A stretch of DNA of 64,000 nt from NCBI GenBank assembly GCA_026991885.1, contig JALXAQ010000098.1, forward strand, positions 1 to 64,000. The letters are read 5' to 3'. The translations under genes and the position numbers were made by a program. Source of the stretch: Thiotrichaceae bacterium. GTDB taxonomy: Bacteria > Pseudomonadota > Gammaproteobacteria > Beggiatoales > Beggiatoaceae. Shown here one piece after another: positions 44,678-54,723 of the stretch. The notes below the pieces were generated by a model. That model was not told the DNA's origin. It worked only from the letters and a program-made list of their open reading frames with translations, and did not search any database. Position 1 is the first letter of the stretch. Each line of letters begins with the position of its first letter.

Positions 44678-45952
44678 TTAATTAAGCTCGCGAGCCGCCG
44701 CCAATAAAGCGAGACGGGCAATAACGCCATAAGCATAAAAGCGATTGGGATCAGCATCAACAGCCATATTTTGATCAGGGGTAATACAAGAATTGATAAA
44801 AGCTAAGGGCTCAAAATGCATGCCGGGCGCATTTAGGTTTTCATTAATGCCGCGTGTGGTATGCACACGATAAAAGCCGCCCACGACAAAATGATCTATC
44901 ATATATACCACAGGTTCAGCCACCGCTTTTTTTGGTCCCCAAGTCTCAAAAGTGTACACACCCTCTTGCAAAATAACTTGGCTTATTTTTTGCCCTTCTT
45001 TAGTAGATGACATACGTGTGCGTTGTTTACGATTAAGGGCGAGAATCTCCTCACCATTGTGTACCGTCATCACGCCCATACCATAACTGCCGGCATCGGC
45101 TTTTACAATCACAAAGGGTTCGTGAGGGACATTATATTCACTATATTTACGCTGTATAACACCTAATAAGGCATCGACATTATCGGCTAAACACTCATAG
45201 CCCTCTTTTTTCATAAAGTTAATTTCACCACAATTTCTAAATTGTGGATCAATTAACCAAGGATCGATATCGATTTGCTCAGAAAATTCTTTGGCAACTT
45301 GACTATAAATGTTAAAATAGCTAGATTTCAAGCGGCTAGACCAACCAACGTGTAAGGGGGGGACAATTTGTTGATGAAGATATTCAAGAATTGGCGGTCG
45401 TCCTAAAGACAAATCATTATTAAGTAAAACTAAACAAGGGACAAAATCTTTGACAACGAGACAATCATCGTCTCTAATCAAAGGTTCAAGTAGCAAACTT
45501 TGCTTTGAGGGGAGAGTGAACGCTTGCCGTGTTTGCAAATCGGGCAACAGAGAGCCAATACGCACTTGATAGCCCGCTTTTTGTAAAATATCACGTAAGG
45601 TTGCGACACTTTCCAAATAAAATAGATTTCGTGTATGATTTTCTGGTATCAGCAAAATGTTACGGGCACTGATATTTAAGCGCTCAATCGCTGATTGCAC
45701 GGCTTGTATAGCAAGCGGTATGCTGCTTGCATTAAGATTGTTAAATCCAGCCGGGAATAAATTAGTATCAACTGGGGCGAGTTTAAAACCAGCGTTACGC
45801 AAATCTACAGAAGCATAAAAGGGAGCAGGCGTATCTTGCCACTGAAGACGTAACCATCGTTCAATGTCAGCTTGGTGTGCCAGCAGATGAGTTTGTAGGT
45901 GATCTAATGGTGCATGCAATACTGTGCTAAGATGTGGAGTAACATCTACCAT
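44678..45952 (-). CDS. gshA: Glutamate-cysteine ligase (GshA, proteobacterial type)
   Basis: About 424 residues from ATG 45952 (MVDVTPHLSTVL). An AAGGG site lies upstream; the longer frame to 46021 lies over the pilG start and is unlikely. Conserved pieces: DLRNAGFKLAPVDTNLFPAG, NILLIPENHTRNLFYLESVA, VIVKADAGSYGMGVMTV and EPVVYMIDHFVVGGFYRVHT. It makes gamma-glutamylcysteine, the first step of glutathione synthesis. This family is unrelated in sequence to E. coli GshA. Confidence 0.85.
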   Translation of the reverse strand: MVDVTPHLSTVLHAPLDHLQTHLLAHQADIERWLRLQWQDTPAPFYASVDLRNAGFKLAPVDTNLFPAGFNNLNASSIPLAIQAVQSAIERLNISARNILLIPENHTRNLFYLESVATLRDILQKAGYQVRIGSLLPDLQTRQAFTLPSKQSLLLEPLIRDDDCLVVKDFVPCLVLLNNDLSLGRPPILEYLHQQIVPPLHVGWSSRLKSSYFNIYSQVAKEFSEQIDIDPWLIDPQFRNCGEINFMKKEGYECLADNVDALLGVIQRKYSEYNVPHEPFVIVKADAGSYGMGVMTVHNGEEILALNRKQRTRMSSTKEGQKISQVILQEGVYTFETWGPKKAVAEPVVYMIDHFVVGGFYRVHTTRGINENLNAPGMHFEPLAFINSCITPDQNMAVDADPNRFYAYGVIARLALLAAARELN

Positions 45953-46003
45953 AATGTGCCCTTTTTGCTTGGAAATTAAAAATAAAATTATAGCATAATA
46001 CAG

Positions 46004-46402
46004 ATGAGTACTGAAACCCACTTTGAAGGCATTAAAGTCCTGGTTATTGATGACAGTAAAACCATTCGGCGCACAGCTGAGACTATTTTAAAAAAAGCTG
46101 GCTGCGAAGTCACGACGGCAACCGATGGTTTTGAATCTTTATCAAAAGTGATAGAAACCAAACCAAATATTATTTTTGTTGATGTTATGATGCCCCGCCT
46201 TGATGGCTACAAAACTTGTGCTTTGCTCAAGAATAATCAAACATTAAAAAAAATTCCCATTGTCATGTTATCTGGTAAAGATGGCGTGTTTGAACGAGCC
46301 CGTGGTCGAATGGTTGGGGCGGAGCATTATATGACTAAGCCTTTTACAAAAGAAGAGTTGCTGAGTGCCACTCAAGCTTATGTCAGGCGTAACCTAGATT
46401 GA
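46004..46402 (+). CDS. pilG: Twitching response regulator PilG (first copy)
   Basis: A 132-residue CheY-like protein. VLVIDDSKTIRRTAE has the acidic pair D16-D17, FVDVMMPRLDG the phosphorylation site D60, and MTKPF the Lys K112. It is the output regulator of the Pil-Chp chemosensory system. Divergent from gshA with a 51-base gap. Close to 82% identical to the next gene over the first 120 residues (counted by eye). Confidence 0.9.
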   Translation: MSTETHFEGIKVLVIDDSKTIRRTAETILKKAGCEVTTATDGFESLSKVIETKPNIIFVDVMMPRLDGYKTCALLKNNQTLKKIPIVMLSGKDGVFERARGRMVGAEHYMTKPFTKEELLSATQAYVRRNLD

Positions 46403-46412
46403 AATTCGCTCT

Positions 46413-46436
46413 GTGCAAAGCACTGCTTTGCACTCC
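46413..46436. repeat. Small hairpin between the pilG copies
   Basis: GTGCAAAGCACTGCTTTGCA followed by CTCC; like the GGAGTCC family with a GTGCAAAGC stem. Similar hairpin at 61589-61614. Confidence 0.65.
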
Positions 46437-46476
46437 ACTATTTGTTTTTGTTTGTATATTAGGAGAAGATCAAACT

Positions 46477-46872
46477 ATGAGTACCGATACACACTTTGAA
46501 GGCATTAAAGTCCTCGTTATAGACGACAGTAAAACCATTCGACGGACAGCCGAGCTACTCTTAAAAAAAGCAGGTTGTGAAGTCACGACGGCAAACGATG
46601 GCTTTGAATCTTTATCAAAAGTGATAGAAGCCAAACCGAATATTATTTTTGTCGATATTATGATGCCCCGTCTTGACGGCTACCAAACCTGTGCTTTGAT
46701 TAAGAATAATCCAGCATTTAAAAAAATTCCCATTGTCATGTTATCCAGTAGAGATGGCTTGTTTGAGCGTGCCCGTAGCAAAATTGTTGGGGCTGAATAT
46801 TACATGACGAAACCTTTTAAGAAAGATGATTTACTCAGTGTCATCAAAACTTATGTAATGGATGCGAAATAA
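46477..46872 (+). CDS. pilG: Twitching response regulator PilG, second copy
   Basis: A 131-residue CheY-like protein starting MSTDTHFEGIKVLVIDD, with ATG 46477 behind an AGGAGA site. The longer frame to 46399 is unlikely. Acceptor D60 and K112 are kept. Its strong similarity to the preceding gene shows a recent tandem duplication; in Pseudomonas this place is taken by the distinct PilH, which this protein does not resemble. Confidence 0.85.
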   Translation: MSTDTHFEGIKVLVIDDSKTIRRTAELLLKKAGCEVTTANDGFESLSKVIEAKPNIIFVDIMMPRLDGYQTCALIKNNPAFKKIPIVMLSSRDGLFERARSKIVGAEYYMTKPFKKDDLLSVIKTYVMDAK

Positions 46873-46879
46873 TTTTGGC

Positions 46880-47428
46880 ATGGCAAACACCTTAATAGAA
46901 TCGCCTTTTCAGTGGCTACAAGACATTGAACGGCTTACAAAACAACGGGCGAAAGGATTACCGCGTCAATTGAATGTTGAAAAAATTTGGCGAGGTATTG
47001 GCTTTCGACTTGGGAAGACTTATTTAGTCACGCATATTCAGGAAATACGCGAAATTCTCCCTTATAGCGATAGATTAGCTAGAGTACCTGGTGCGAAATC
47101 ATGGGTTAAAGGTTTAGCCAATATTCGTGGCTCACTACTACCCGTGATTGATTTGAACGACTGTTTAGGGGGCAAAAGCATCACCATAAACAATCACACA
47201 CGAATGTTAATTATTAACAAAGCAGGTTTCACGGCGGGACTGCTGGTTGATGAAGTCATCGGCATCAAAGCTTTTCTGGAGCATGACAAAGACCCGAATA
47301 CACCTTGTAATGTAGCTAGAATTGCCCCATTTTCCAATGGGTTATTTATTGACGATAAAATCACTTGGACGGTATTTGACATAGAGAAGCTTGTTCAGAA
47401 TGATTTATTTCTTAAAGCAGCACTTTAA
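46880..47428 (+). CDS. pilI: CheW-like adaptor PilI
   Basis: A 182-residue protein. FRLGKTYLVTHIQEIREILP and RVPGAKSWVKGLANIRGSLL with PVIDLNDCLGG match the CheW fold as in PilI. It joins PilJ to the kinase ChpA. ATG 46880 (MANTL) follows the previous stop by 7 bases; an ATG at 46862 inside the previous gene is an alternative. Confidence 0.85.
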   Translation: MANTLIESPFQWLQDIERLTKQRAKGLPRQLNVEKIWRGIGFRLGKTYLVTHIQEIREILPYSDRLARVPGAKSWVKGLANIRGSLLPVIDLNDCLGGKSITINNHTRMLIINKAGFTAGLLVDEVIGIKAFLEHDKDPNTPCNVARIAPFSNGLFIDDKITWTVFDIEKLVQNDLFLKAAL

Positions 47429-47454
47429 ACTTACTTTTAACCGGTAACTGAATA

Positions 47455-49476
47455 ATGAAATTTTTCAAAACATGGAGTACGACTACCTGGCTAGTTATCT
47501 TTATTATCGTACTACTGCTCTCATTTATCTTGATGATTGCCACTCTTTTCCATGTCGCCAAAGACAACCAACATGATGAAGAGTATTTAGACTATGTAAC
47601 CAAACTACGTCTACTTTCACAAGAAATCACTCAACAGGCACAAGAAGCGGCTAGAGGTAATGAATTAGGTTTTCAGACCATAAGCAATGCTCAGAGTGAG
47701 TATAAAAATATATTGGAAACATTGACTAACGGTAATCCTGATTCCGGCATGTCTGGGACACCGCCTTCGGCAAGCACCGCCTTGAAGAATTTGAGGGATT
47801 TATGGGAGAAGAGGGAAAGCAGTCTTCAGAATTTATTAGAGGCTCAAGAAACGATAACCCATCTCCATAAAAACTCGGATGTGATGGACCAACTGTTTGA
47901 AAAAAACAAGACTCTAATTGAGACGATGATATCCGCGAAAGCAAGTCCAAATCAAATTTTTCTGGCAACACAACAATTGTTGTGGCTTGAACGCATTGAA
48001 CACAATCTTCTCAATGACTTCGACGAAAAAGCTATCCGTCAGTTTGGTCATAACTTGTCGGTTTTAATGTCAGGCAGTGACACAGATAAGCAGCTAAAAC
48101 CAGTCTCTTCACCAGAAGCACAAGCGATTATCGAAGAAATGTTGGTATTGTTCGAGGAACCGATCAAAAAAATTCTCCTAGATAACTCAGACGAAATCTA
48201 TAAAGCGAAAGGGGCTTTACAGGAGATTAAAAATCTCAATCCATTGATCGAGAATCGTATAGAAAAGCTCCAAGAAGCTTATATCAATGCCTCTAAACAG
48301 CGTTTTATTTCATCAAGCTTGGGTAATGGCTTGGCTGTTATTGTATTTTGTTTGCTACTGATCTTCCTTTATCTGATCATCCGCTTCAACAAAGGGCGTA
48401 CTCAGGAGATGGAACAACAATTGGCAGAAATTGAGGCTGCTAATCAACGCAATCAGGAAGCCATTTTGCGCTTGCTGAGTGAAATTTCTGACTTGGCAGA
48501 TGGGGATTTAACAGTGAATGCAACGGTAACAGAAGATTTTACAGGCGCTATAGCAGACGCTATCAATTATTCGATTGAGGCTTTGCGAAATTTAGTTATC
48601 AGTATCAACAGAACGGCAGTGCAAGTCACCGGAGCAGCACAGAGTACGCGGAAAACCGCAGGGCAGTTGACCAAGGCGAGTGAACGCCAAGCACAGCAGA
48701 TTGCCAAAGCTGGACAAGCCATTATTGGAATGGCGACTGCCATCAAAACAATATCGGCGAATGCGAAAGAATCTGCGGATGTTGCCACAAATTCGGTGGA
48801 AATTGCCAGTCAAGGTGCTACCGTCGTGGGGGAAACCATTGTGGGAATGAATACCATTCGTGATCAGATTCAGGAAACCTCTAAACGGATTAAACGCTTA
48901 GGTGAAAGCGCACAACAAATTGGAGAAATTGTTGGCCTGATTGATGACATTGCTGACCAAACCAATATTTTGGCCTTGAATGCGGCGATTCAAGCGGCAA
49001 TGGCAGGCGAAGCTGGGCGAGGTTTTGCAGTGGTGGCTGATGAGATTCAGCGCTTAGCAGAGCGATCAGGTGATGCGACTAAACAAATTGGCGCCTTAGT
49101 GAACACCATTCAAGGCGATACCAATGAGGCTATTAGTGCAATGGAAGACAGCACCAGAAGGGTTGTTGAGGGTGCCTCAATTGCCGAAAGAGGGGGGAAG
49201 GCTTTATCAGAAATTGAAAAAGTATCGGTGCAGTTAGCGGGAAAAATTGAAAATTTTTCGCAGTCTTCGCGGACTCAAGCGGCTGTCGCCTCAAATATTT
49301 CAGGCACGATGACGATTATTCAGGAAATTACAACCCAAACATCCGCAGGGACCAATGAAACCGCCGGAAATATTGAACGCTTAGCAGAGTTGGCTAATGA
49401 ATTGAAAAAGTCTGTGGAAGGTTTTACCTTGCCTGAAAATGCACAGCTCGCTATTGAACAGTTATCGGTCAGTTGA
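47455..49476 (+). CDS. pilJ: Methyl-accepting chemotaxis protein PilJ
   Basis: A 673-residue MCP. TM1 lies at about residues 12-34 and TM2 at 283-306, with a periplasmic helical PilJ domain between. A HAMP-like region follows, then a methyl-accepting domain with [20 protein letters not shown] and [20 protein letters not shown]. This is the Pil-Chp sensor for surface contact or pilus signals. The length is similar to P. aeruginosa PilJ (about 680). Confidence 0.9.
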   Translation: MKFFKTWSTTTWLVIFIIVLLLSFILMIATLFHVAKDNQHDEEYLDYVTKLRLLSQEITQQAQEAARGNELGFQTISNAQSEYKNILETLTNGNPDSGMSGTPPSASTALKNLRDLWEKRESSLQNLLEAQETITHLHKNSDVMDQLFEKNKTLIETMISAKASPNQIFLATQQLLWLERIEHNLLNDFDEKAIRQFGHNLSVLMSGSDTDKQLKPVSSPEAQAIIEEMLVLFEEPIKKILLDNSDEIYKAKGALQEIKNLNPLIENRIEKLQEAYINASKQRFISSSLGNGLAVIVFCLLLIFLYLIIRFNKGRTQEMEQQLAEIEAANQRNQEAILRLLSEISDLADGDLTVNATVTEDFTGAIADAINYSIEALRNLVISINRTAVQVTGAAQSTRKTAGQLTKASERQAQQIAKAGQAIIGMATAIKTISANAKESADVATNSVEIASQGATVVGETIVGMNTIRDQIQETSKRIKRLGESAQQIGEIVGLIDDIADQTNILALNAAIQAAMAGEAGRGFAVVADEIQRLAERSGDATKQIGALVNTIQGDTNEAISAMEDSTRRVVEGASIAERGGKALSEIEKVSVQLAGKIENFSQSSRTQAAVASNISGTMTIIQEITTQTSAGTNETAGNIERLAELANELKKSVEGFTLPENAQLAIEQLSVS

Positions 49477-49623
49477 AATAACAAACTGATTTTTTGATGA
49501 TCTATCTATCTAAATAAAAAGATACACTTTAATAGTTTTAGATGACTACTGATAAAATGATATTCAATTGAATGTCATGATTCGGTAGTACTGAACACTT
49601 GAGAACTGAAAAAGATTCTAAAT
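49477..49623. other. Spacer between pilJ and chpA part 1
   Basis: 147 bases, AT-rich, with no open frame or strong terminator. TTGAATGTCATGATTCGGTA near 49567 has no convincing promoter partner. Transcription could read through from pilJ. Confidence 0.3.
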
Positions 49624-51297
49624 ATGAAGTATTCGGGCCTGACTTGGCTAAAAACAACGATTGATGATAATCTTAAGCAAACACGCCAAACATTGGAACA
49701 GTTTGTAGAATATCCTAGTGAGACAACACTATTGGAACAATGTATCTTATGGCTGCATGAAACATCAGGGGCACTTAAGGTACTGGAATTGGAAACGGCA
49801 GTATTGTTAGTCCAAGAGCTTGAGTTATGTATTAAATCTTTGCAGAGCGGATCGATTGAAAATAATGAAACAACTTATGCTCTATTGATGCGTGCTTTGA
49901 TTCACTTGCCTAACTATTTGGATCATCTTGCGATTGTCCAACATGATATACCCCTGGCTTTATTGCCACTACTGAACGACTTGCGAACTTATCGTTCAGA
50001 AACACCATTGGCAGCTAATCATTTATTTACGCCCGATTTATCAATAGCAATACCTCATCCAAAGACCGTGAGCTTGTCAAATGATAAACTCAAAGAATAT
50101 ATGCAAAAAATGCGGGTGGCTTATCAAAAAGGATTAGCGACAATCGTTAAAACACCTAAGCAACCAACGGTGGGATTGAAATTTATCCACACTGTGATGC
50201 AGCGTTTGCAACAAGTGACCGGAAATAGTCCCGTGAGCAAAGTCTGGTGGGTAACCGAGGCTATTGTGGAAGCTTTGCTGCAAAAAGGACTTGAAATTAA
50301 TAAATCTATTTTTAACCTATTGAAACAATTAGATACCCTGATAAATCATCTTGTCCAACATGGGAAGACGGCCTTACGCGCAGAGCCCCCTAAAACCTTA
50401 TTAACCAACTTGCTTTACTTTGCCGCACATGCCCGCTCTAATGGAACACAGATCACAGCTGTTAAAACCACTTTTCAACTGAATGATTATGTTCCCTCTG
50501 AAAGCACAATAGCAGCGGCTAAATTGATATTAGCGGGGCCAAATATTGAGTTAATGGGACAAGTCGTGCTCCTGCTCAAGGATGATTTTGTCCGGGTAGA
50601 AGAAACCTTAGATATATTTAATCGGGCTGAGAATCCTTCCGTCACAGAACTGAGCCCATTAGTAGAAAAGTTGAATCACATGGCTAATACCTTAGAATTG
50701 CTGGGACTGACGCAACAAAGTCAATCTATGCAAACACAGGCAAAGCTAATACTTGATATCACTGAAGGAGTTAAGATTCCTGAGTTTTCAACTCTACTTG
50801 AAATTGCTAATGCCTTGTTAAAAATTGATGCTGCTGTTGATATATTAGCAGTACAGGGTGTGCATGCAAGACAACACTTGTCTCCTGATACCGAATTTTC
50901 TCACACACCACAGTTTGGCATTGTGCTAAATGAGGCGGTTGATTTTGCGACCAAGGAATTGGCTGAAATAATTCAAGCTTTAGTCACTTTTCTTGAGACT
51001 GGCAGACCAGATGATGAAAATTTGTTAAAAGTCCCTGAACGTCTTAAAGATGTGGAAGGTTTTTTATCCATTTCATCTCATGAACAGGCGGCTCAACTGT
51101 TAATACAATGTCATCAATACATTGAACGGGTATTTCTTGAAGAAAGCACGACACCGGAAGAAGAGAAGCTTCAAGCTTTGGCGGATGTGTTGATTGGTAT
51201 TGAACTCTATTTGGACACACTTGCGGGTAATCCCATGGAGGCAGAGGCACTTTTATCAGTTATCAGTTATCATTTGTCAAAACTCAGTCATCAGTAA
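49624..51297 (+). CDS. chpA: ChpA N-terminal part as a separate protein
   Basis: A 557-residue protein. The first 100 residues resemble the leading Hpt-like domain of ChpA; LWLHETSGALKVLELE puts a His (H45) at the Hpt position. Further helical bundles follow, with no catalytic domain. ChpA in Pseudomonas is one chain of about 2,470 residues; here its N-terminal part stands alone. The last 20 residues or so (LLSVISYHLSKLS) are encoded by a heptamer repeat tract (51254-51274), suggesting that the tract broke the original gene. Confidence 0.75.
   Translation: MKYSGLTWLKTTIDDNLKQTRQTLEQFVEYPSETTLLEQCILWLHETSGALKVLELETAVLLVQELELCIKSLQSGSIENNETTYALLMRALIHLPNYLDHLAIVQHDIPLALLPLLNDLRTYRSETPLAANHLFTPDLSIAIPHPKTVSLSNDKLKEYMQKMRVAYQKGLATIVKTPKQPTVGLKFIHTVMQRLQQVTGNSPVSKVWWVTEAIVEALLQKGLEINKSIFNLLKQLDTLINHLVQHGKTALRAEPPKTLLTNLLYFAAHARSNGTQITAVKTTFQLNDYVPSESTIAAAKLILAGPNIELMGQVVLLLKDDFVRVEETLDIFNRAENPSVTELSPLVEKLNHMANTLELLGLTQQSQSMQTQAKLILDITEGVKIPEFSTLLEIANALLKIDAAVDILAVQGVHARQHLSPDTEFSHTPQFGIVLNEAVDFATKELAEIIQALVTFLETGRPDDENLLKVPERLKDVEGFLSISSHEQAAQLLIQCHQYIERVFLEESTTPEEEKLQALADVLIGIELYLDTLAGNPMEAEALLSVISYHLSKLSHQ
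51254..51274. repeat. TATCAGT heptamer tract at the 3' end of chpA part 1
   Basis: TATCAGT, TATCAGT, TATCATT in a row: the complement of the ACTGATA heptamer seen at 31090. It encodes part of the C-terminus. Confidence 0.8.
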
Positions 51298-51342
51298 ACA
51301 TTTTTCTTGTTCCCAGATGATGCAAAGGATACATTGAAAAAA

Positions 51343-51360
51343 TTGATAACGGATAACTGA
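51343..51360. repeat. GATAACGGATAACTGA heptamer-like tract
   Basis: ATTGATAACGGATAACTGA ends directly at the ATG of the next gene. Together with the tract at 51254 it brackets the break in chpA. Confidence 0.65.
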
Positions 51361-51361
51361 C

Positions 51362-51778
51362 ATGCAATTGATTGACATTCCAGAACAAACACCTAGCAGC
51401 GAATTAGACGAAGAAATTCTTGAAGCTTTTATTGAAGAAATTGGGGAAATTAATCAAGAAATTGTCACCCACTTTAAGATTTTGAAAAATAATCCCGCTG
51501 ATTTAGAATCTATAAAAAACTTACTACGCAGTTTTCATACCCTAAAAGGCAATGGGGGGTTAGTGGGTGCGACACTGATTGGAGCACTAGGTTTGCACTT
51601 TGAAGAGATGCTGAATAAGGTTATTGATGGCAAACTGTCAATCAATAATGATATATTGTCGCTGATGGAACAAGTTGAAACAATGCTGCCAAGCATGCTT
51701 AAACATTTTCAATACAATCAATCAATATCTGATGAAATGGTTCTCTTCATTTCGCAAGCGTCTCAACTGAGAAAATAA
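51362..51778 (+). CDS. Stand-alone Hpt domain protein (chpA part 2)
   Basis: A 138-residue protein, one Hpt domain. LLRSFHTLKGNGGLVGATLI puts the phospho-His at H59. It is a clear duplicate of the first Hpt of the next gene: both start MQLIDIP and share ELDEEILE and the HTLKG motif. Its start follows a heptamer tract, and its stop is separated by one base from the next ATG. It may serve as a phosphotransfer shuttle or sink. Confidence 0.8.
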   Translation: MQLIDIPEQTPSSELDEEILEAFIEEIGEINQEIVTHFKILKNNPADLESIKNLLRSFHTLKGNGGLVGATLIGALGLHFEEMLNKVIDGKLSINNDILSLMEQVETMLPSMLKHFQYNQSISDEMVLFISQASQLRK

Positions 51779-51779
51779 T

Positions 51780-54713
51780 ATGCAATTAATTGATATTCCA
51801 AAACAAATTCATATCTCAGAATTAGATGAAGAAATTCTGGAAATTTTTGTTGAAGAAGTTGGGGAAATTATTGAAAATATTATCACCCATTTTAAAATTT
51901 GGAAAAATGAGCCGGCGAATTCTGAGTCCCTAAAAGAGTTACGGCGCAGTTTTCATACCCTGAAAGGTAGTGGGCGATTAGTGGGCGCTACAGTCATTGG
52001 AGAATTAGGCTGGTACTTTGAAGATATGCTCAATAAAATCATTGATGGCAGCCTATCGAGAAATAATGAGATGTTGTCGCTTATTGAGCAAGTTGAAAAA
52101 GTGTTACCAAGCCTGCTTGAGCAGTTTCAACACGATCAACCTCCACCTGATGAAGTGGTTCTGTTCATTTCAAAAGCATATTATTTAACGCACCCTGACG
52201 ACAAAAAACAGGAATTATCATTAGAGCCTTTGGAGTTGGGTAAAACTGAACTAGACTTATCCAAAGGGGATTTTGATATGGAGGGTCTGGATTTTCCAGA
52301 CGAAATTGAAGTGGAGGCTTTGGAGTTACCAGAAGAACCCGAAGTGGAGTCCCTCCCCATTAAAGAACCTGAAACGGAAGAAGTTGAACCTTTTAAAAAT
52401 CTTGAAACCAATGTACCCATTGATATTGATAGCACCGCAGAGGAAGAAGCACCCGATGATGAACTCAAGGCCATATTTCTTGAAGAAGCTGATGAAATCA
52501 TTGAAAAAACGCAATCTATGCTAGAACGTTGGATCGCCGCACCTAATAATATGCAGTTGATGAAAGAATTGCAACGAGAACTGCATACCCTAAAAGGGGG
52601 GGCTCGCATGGTGGGCATTGCCCTTGTGGGCGATTTGAGTCACCATCTGGAAGATGTGCTGAAACGAATTGTTGAGGGTACCGCCCAACCCAATAATAGG
52701 CTACAAGAAATTGTGCAAAGTAGCGTAGATGAATTGGCGGCCATGTTAGAGGCGGTACGCAATCATATCGTTTTGGACATACCCACGGATTTGATTAAGC
52801 AAATCAATGCGGCAGCTAAAGGGGAGGATGAGAGCAAAAATACATTTGATGCCCCTCAAAAAAAGACTGATGTGCCTCAAGTCATTCAAGAACAAAATGA
52901 AGCGGCAGCAGCCGACAGTGCCGATGAACGAATCCGTGTCAAAGCGACATTGATTGATAAACTCACGAATTTGGCAGGCGAGTTGTCTATTTCCCGTGCT
53001 CACATGGAACAACCGCAGGGAGAATTTAAAAACAATTTGGTAGAAATGGAACAAACAGTAGTACGTTTACGCGAGCAATTACGACGTTTGGAAATCGAGA
53101 CTGAAGCTCAAATTCTTTCCCATTTTGAGGATGATAATAAAGAATTTGATCCGCTTGAGTTGGATCGCTTTTCTGTTATCCAACAATTATCACGTAGCCT
53201 GACGGAAAGCGTTGATGACTTGGTGAGCATTCAAGATTATCTTAAAACATTGACACGGCAAAGCGATTCCTTGTTAGTTCAACAAAGCCGTATAGGGGCT
53301 GAATTACAGGATGGTATCATGCGTACTCGTATGATACCCTTTTCTAAAATTTCTCCCCGTTTACAACGGATTGTTCGAGGAGAGGTGAGAGAACAAAAGA
53401 AACAGGTAAAATTCATTATCAATGGGGAAAATATCGAATTTGAGAGAACAGTCCTTGAGGGCGTTGTCACCCCCCTTGAACACCTGCTCAGAAATGCTAT
53501 AGGGCACGGCATTGAAGAGGCTAAAACTCGCCAAAAAACGGGAAAATCTAGCGTTGCTAACATTACGCTAGATATTTCGAGGGAAGGCGCGGAACTTATC
53601 ATTAAACTCACTGATGACGGTGCGGGTTTAAATTTGCCCGCGATTCGTCAGAAAGCAGAAGAGCGTGGCTTAATTCAAGCAGATACTGTGGTGAATGATC
53701 ATGAACTAATGCAGCTGATTCTTAAACCTGGCTTCACAACGGCTAAAAAGCTGACTCAAAGCCAAGGACGAGGTGTCGGTATGGATATTGTCAATACGGA
53801 TATTAAAAAGTTAAGTGGTAGTTTGCAGATTCAATCGAAAACAGGTGAAGGTACGACCTTTGAAATCCGTTTACCGTTGTCTTTAACCATTACTCAAGCA
53901 CTGTTGGTGCAGATTGGAGAAGAAACGATGGCGGTACCCATCAATTATTTGGATGCTGTCATGCGTGCCCCTCGTTCTGAGGTTTTAGGTGATGCAGTGC
54001 GTTATTACAAATACATGGACCAGAAATATCGCGTCTTTCATCTGGGTGAACTATTAGGTTTTGGTCAGGTCGCATCAGTAGATAGTCCATTAATACCGAC
54101 CCTATTAGTCCATGTTGGAGACCGTCGGGTGGCTTTATTGGTTGATGCGATTGAAGGCAGTAAAGAAATTGTCGTCAAACCGGTTGGTCCCCAAATTGAT
54201 GCCATTCGTTGGATAGCCGGTGCAACTATTCTTGGCGATGGACGGGTGGTCCTGGTTTTAGATATGCCTATAACCGTTCGTGAAGAGAGCACACTACAAT
54301 CTATTTCTTCCCAACGCGATGCAATCGTTCAGCCAGAAAAACCGGTTGTGAAGACTGTTATGGTGGTAGATGATTCGATTACGGTACGTAAGGTGACGAC
54401 GAATTTACTAAAACGGCATGGTATGGAGGTGATAACGGCCAAAGATGGTCTTGATGCGGTGGCTCAATTGCGGGAAAATATCCCTGATTTAATACTACTT
54501 GATGTGGAAATGCCGCGTATGGATGGCTACGAATTAGGCACACTCGTGCGTAATAATCAGGATTGGAAAGATCTGCCCATCATTATGATTACTACACGCA
54601 TGGGAGCGAAGCATCAGGAGAAAGCTGAAAAAATAGGGGTCAACCGTTTTTTGGGCAAACCTTATAAAGAGAGTGTTTTGCTTGAAAATATTAATGCTTT
54701 ATTGGGAAATTAA
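51780..54713 (+). CDS. chpA: ChpA histidine kinase, C-terminal core (Hpt-Hpt-HATPase-CheW-REC)
   Basis: A 977-residue protein. An Hpt domain lies at 1-130 (His at 59 in RRSFHTLKGSGRLVG), then an acidic linker. A second Hpt spans 225-320 (QRELHTLKGGARMVG). A dimerisation region and CheA-type HATPase follow, with LEHLLRNAIGHGIEEA (N box), DDGAGLN (G1) and GRGVGMDIVN (G2). A CheW-like domain (EETMAVPINYLDAVMRAP) comes next. The C-terminal receiver (about 855-977) has MVVDDSITVRK, LLDVEMPRMDGYE and LGKPYKE. It keeps the kinase output end of ChpA but has only two Hpts, versus many in Pseudomonas. Confidence 0.9.
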   Translation: MQLIDIPKQIHISELDEEILEIFVEEVGEIIENIITHFKIWKNEPANSESLKELRRSFHTLKGSGRLVGATVIGELGWYFEDMLNKIIDGSLSRNNEMLSLIEQVEKVLPSLLEQFQHDQPPPDEVVLFISKAYYLTHPDDKKQELSLEPLELGKTELDLSKGDFDMEGLDFPDEIEVEALELPEEPEVESLPIKEPETEEVEPFKNLETNVPIDIDSTAEEEAPDDELKAIFLEEADEIIEKTQSMLERWIAAPNNMQLMKELQRELHTLKGGARMVGIALVGDLSHHLEDVLKRIVEGTAQPNNRLQEIVQSSVDELAAMLEAVRNHIVLDIPTDLIKQINAAAKGEDESKNTFDAPQKKTDVPQVIQEQNEAAAADSADERIRVKATLIDKLTNLAGELSISRAHMEQPQGEFKNNLVEMEQTVVRLREQLRRLEIETEAQILSHFEDDNKEFDPLELDRFSVIQQLSRSLTESVDDLVSIQDYLKTLTRQSDSLLVQQSRIGAELQDGIMRTRMIPFSKISPRLQRIVRGEVREQKKQVKFIINGENIEFERTVLEGVVTPLEHLLRNAIGHGIEEAKTRQKTGKSSVANITLDISREGAELIIKLTDDGAGLNLPAIRQKAEERGLIQADTVVNDHELMQLILKPGFTTAKKLTQSQGRGVGMDIVNTDIKKLSGSLQIQSKTGEGTTFEIRLPLSLTITQALLVQIGEETMAVPINYLDAVMRAPRSEVLGDAVRYYKYMDQKYRVFHLGELLGFGQVASVDSPLIPTLLVHVGDRRVALLVDAIEGSKEIVVKPVGPQIDAIRWIAGATILGDGRVVLVLDMPITVREESTLQSISSQRDAIVQPEKPVVKTVMVVDDSITVRKVTTNLLKRHGMEVITAKDGLDAVAQLRENIPDLILLDVEMPRMDGYELGTLVRNNQDWKDLPIIMITTRMGAKHQEKAEKIGVNRFLGKPYKESVLLENINALLGN

Positions 54714-54723
54714 TTTAAAAAAA

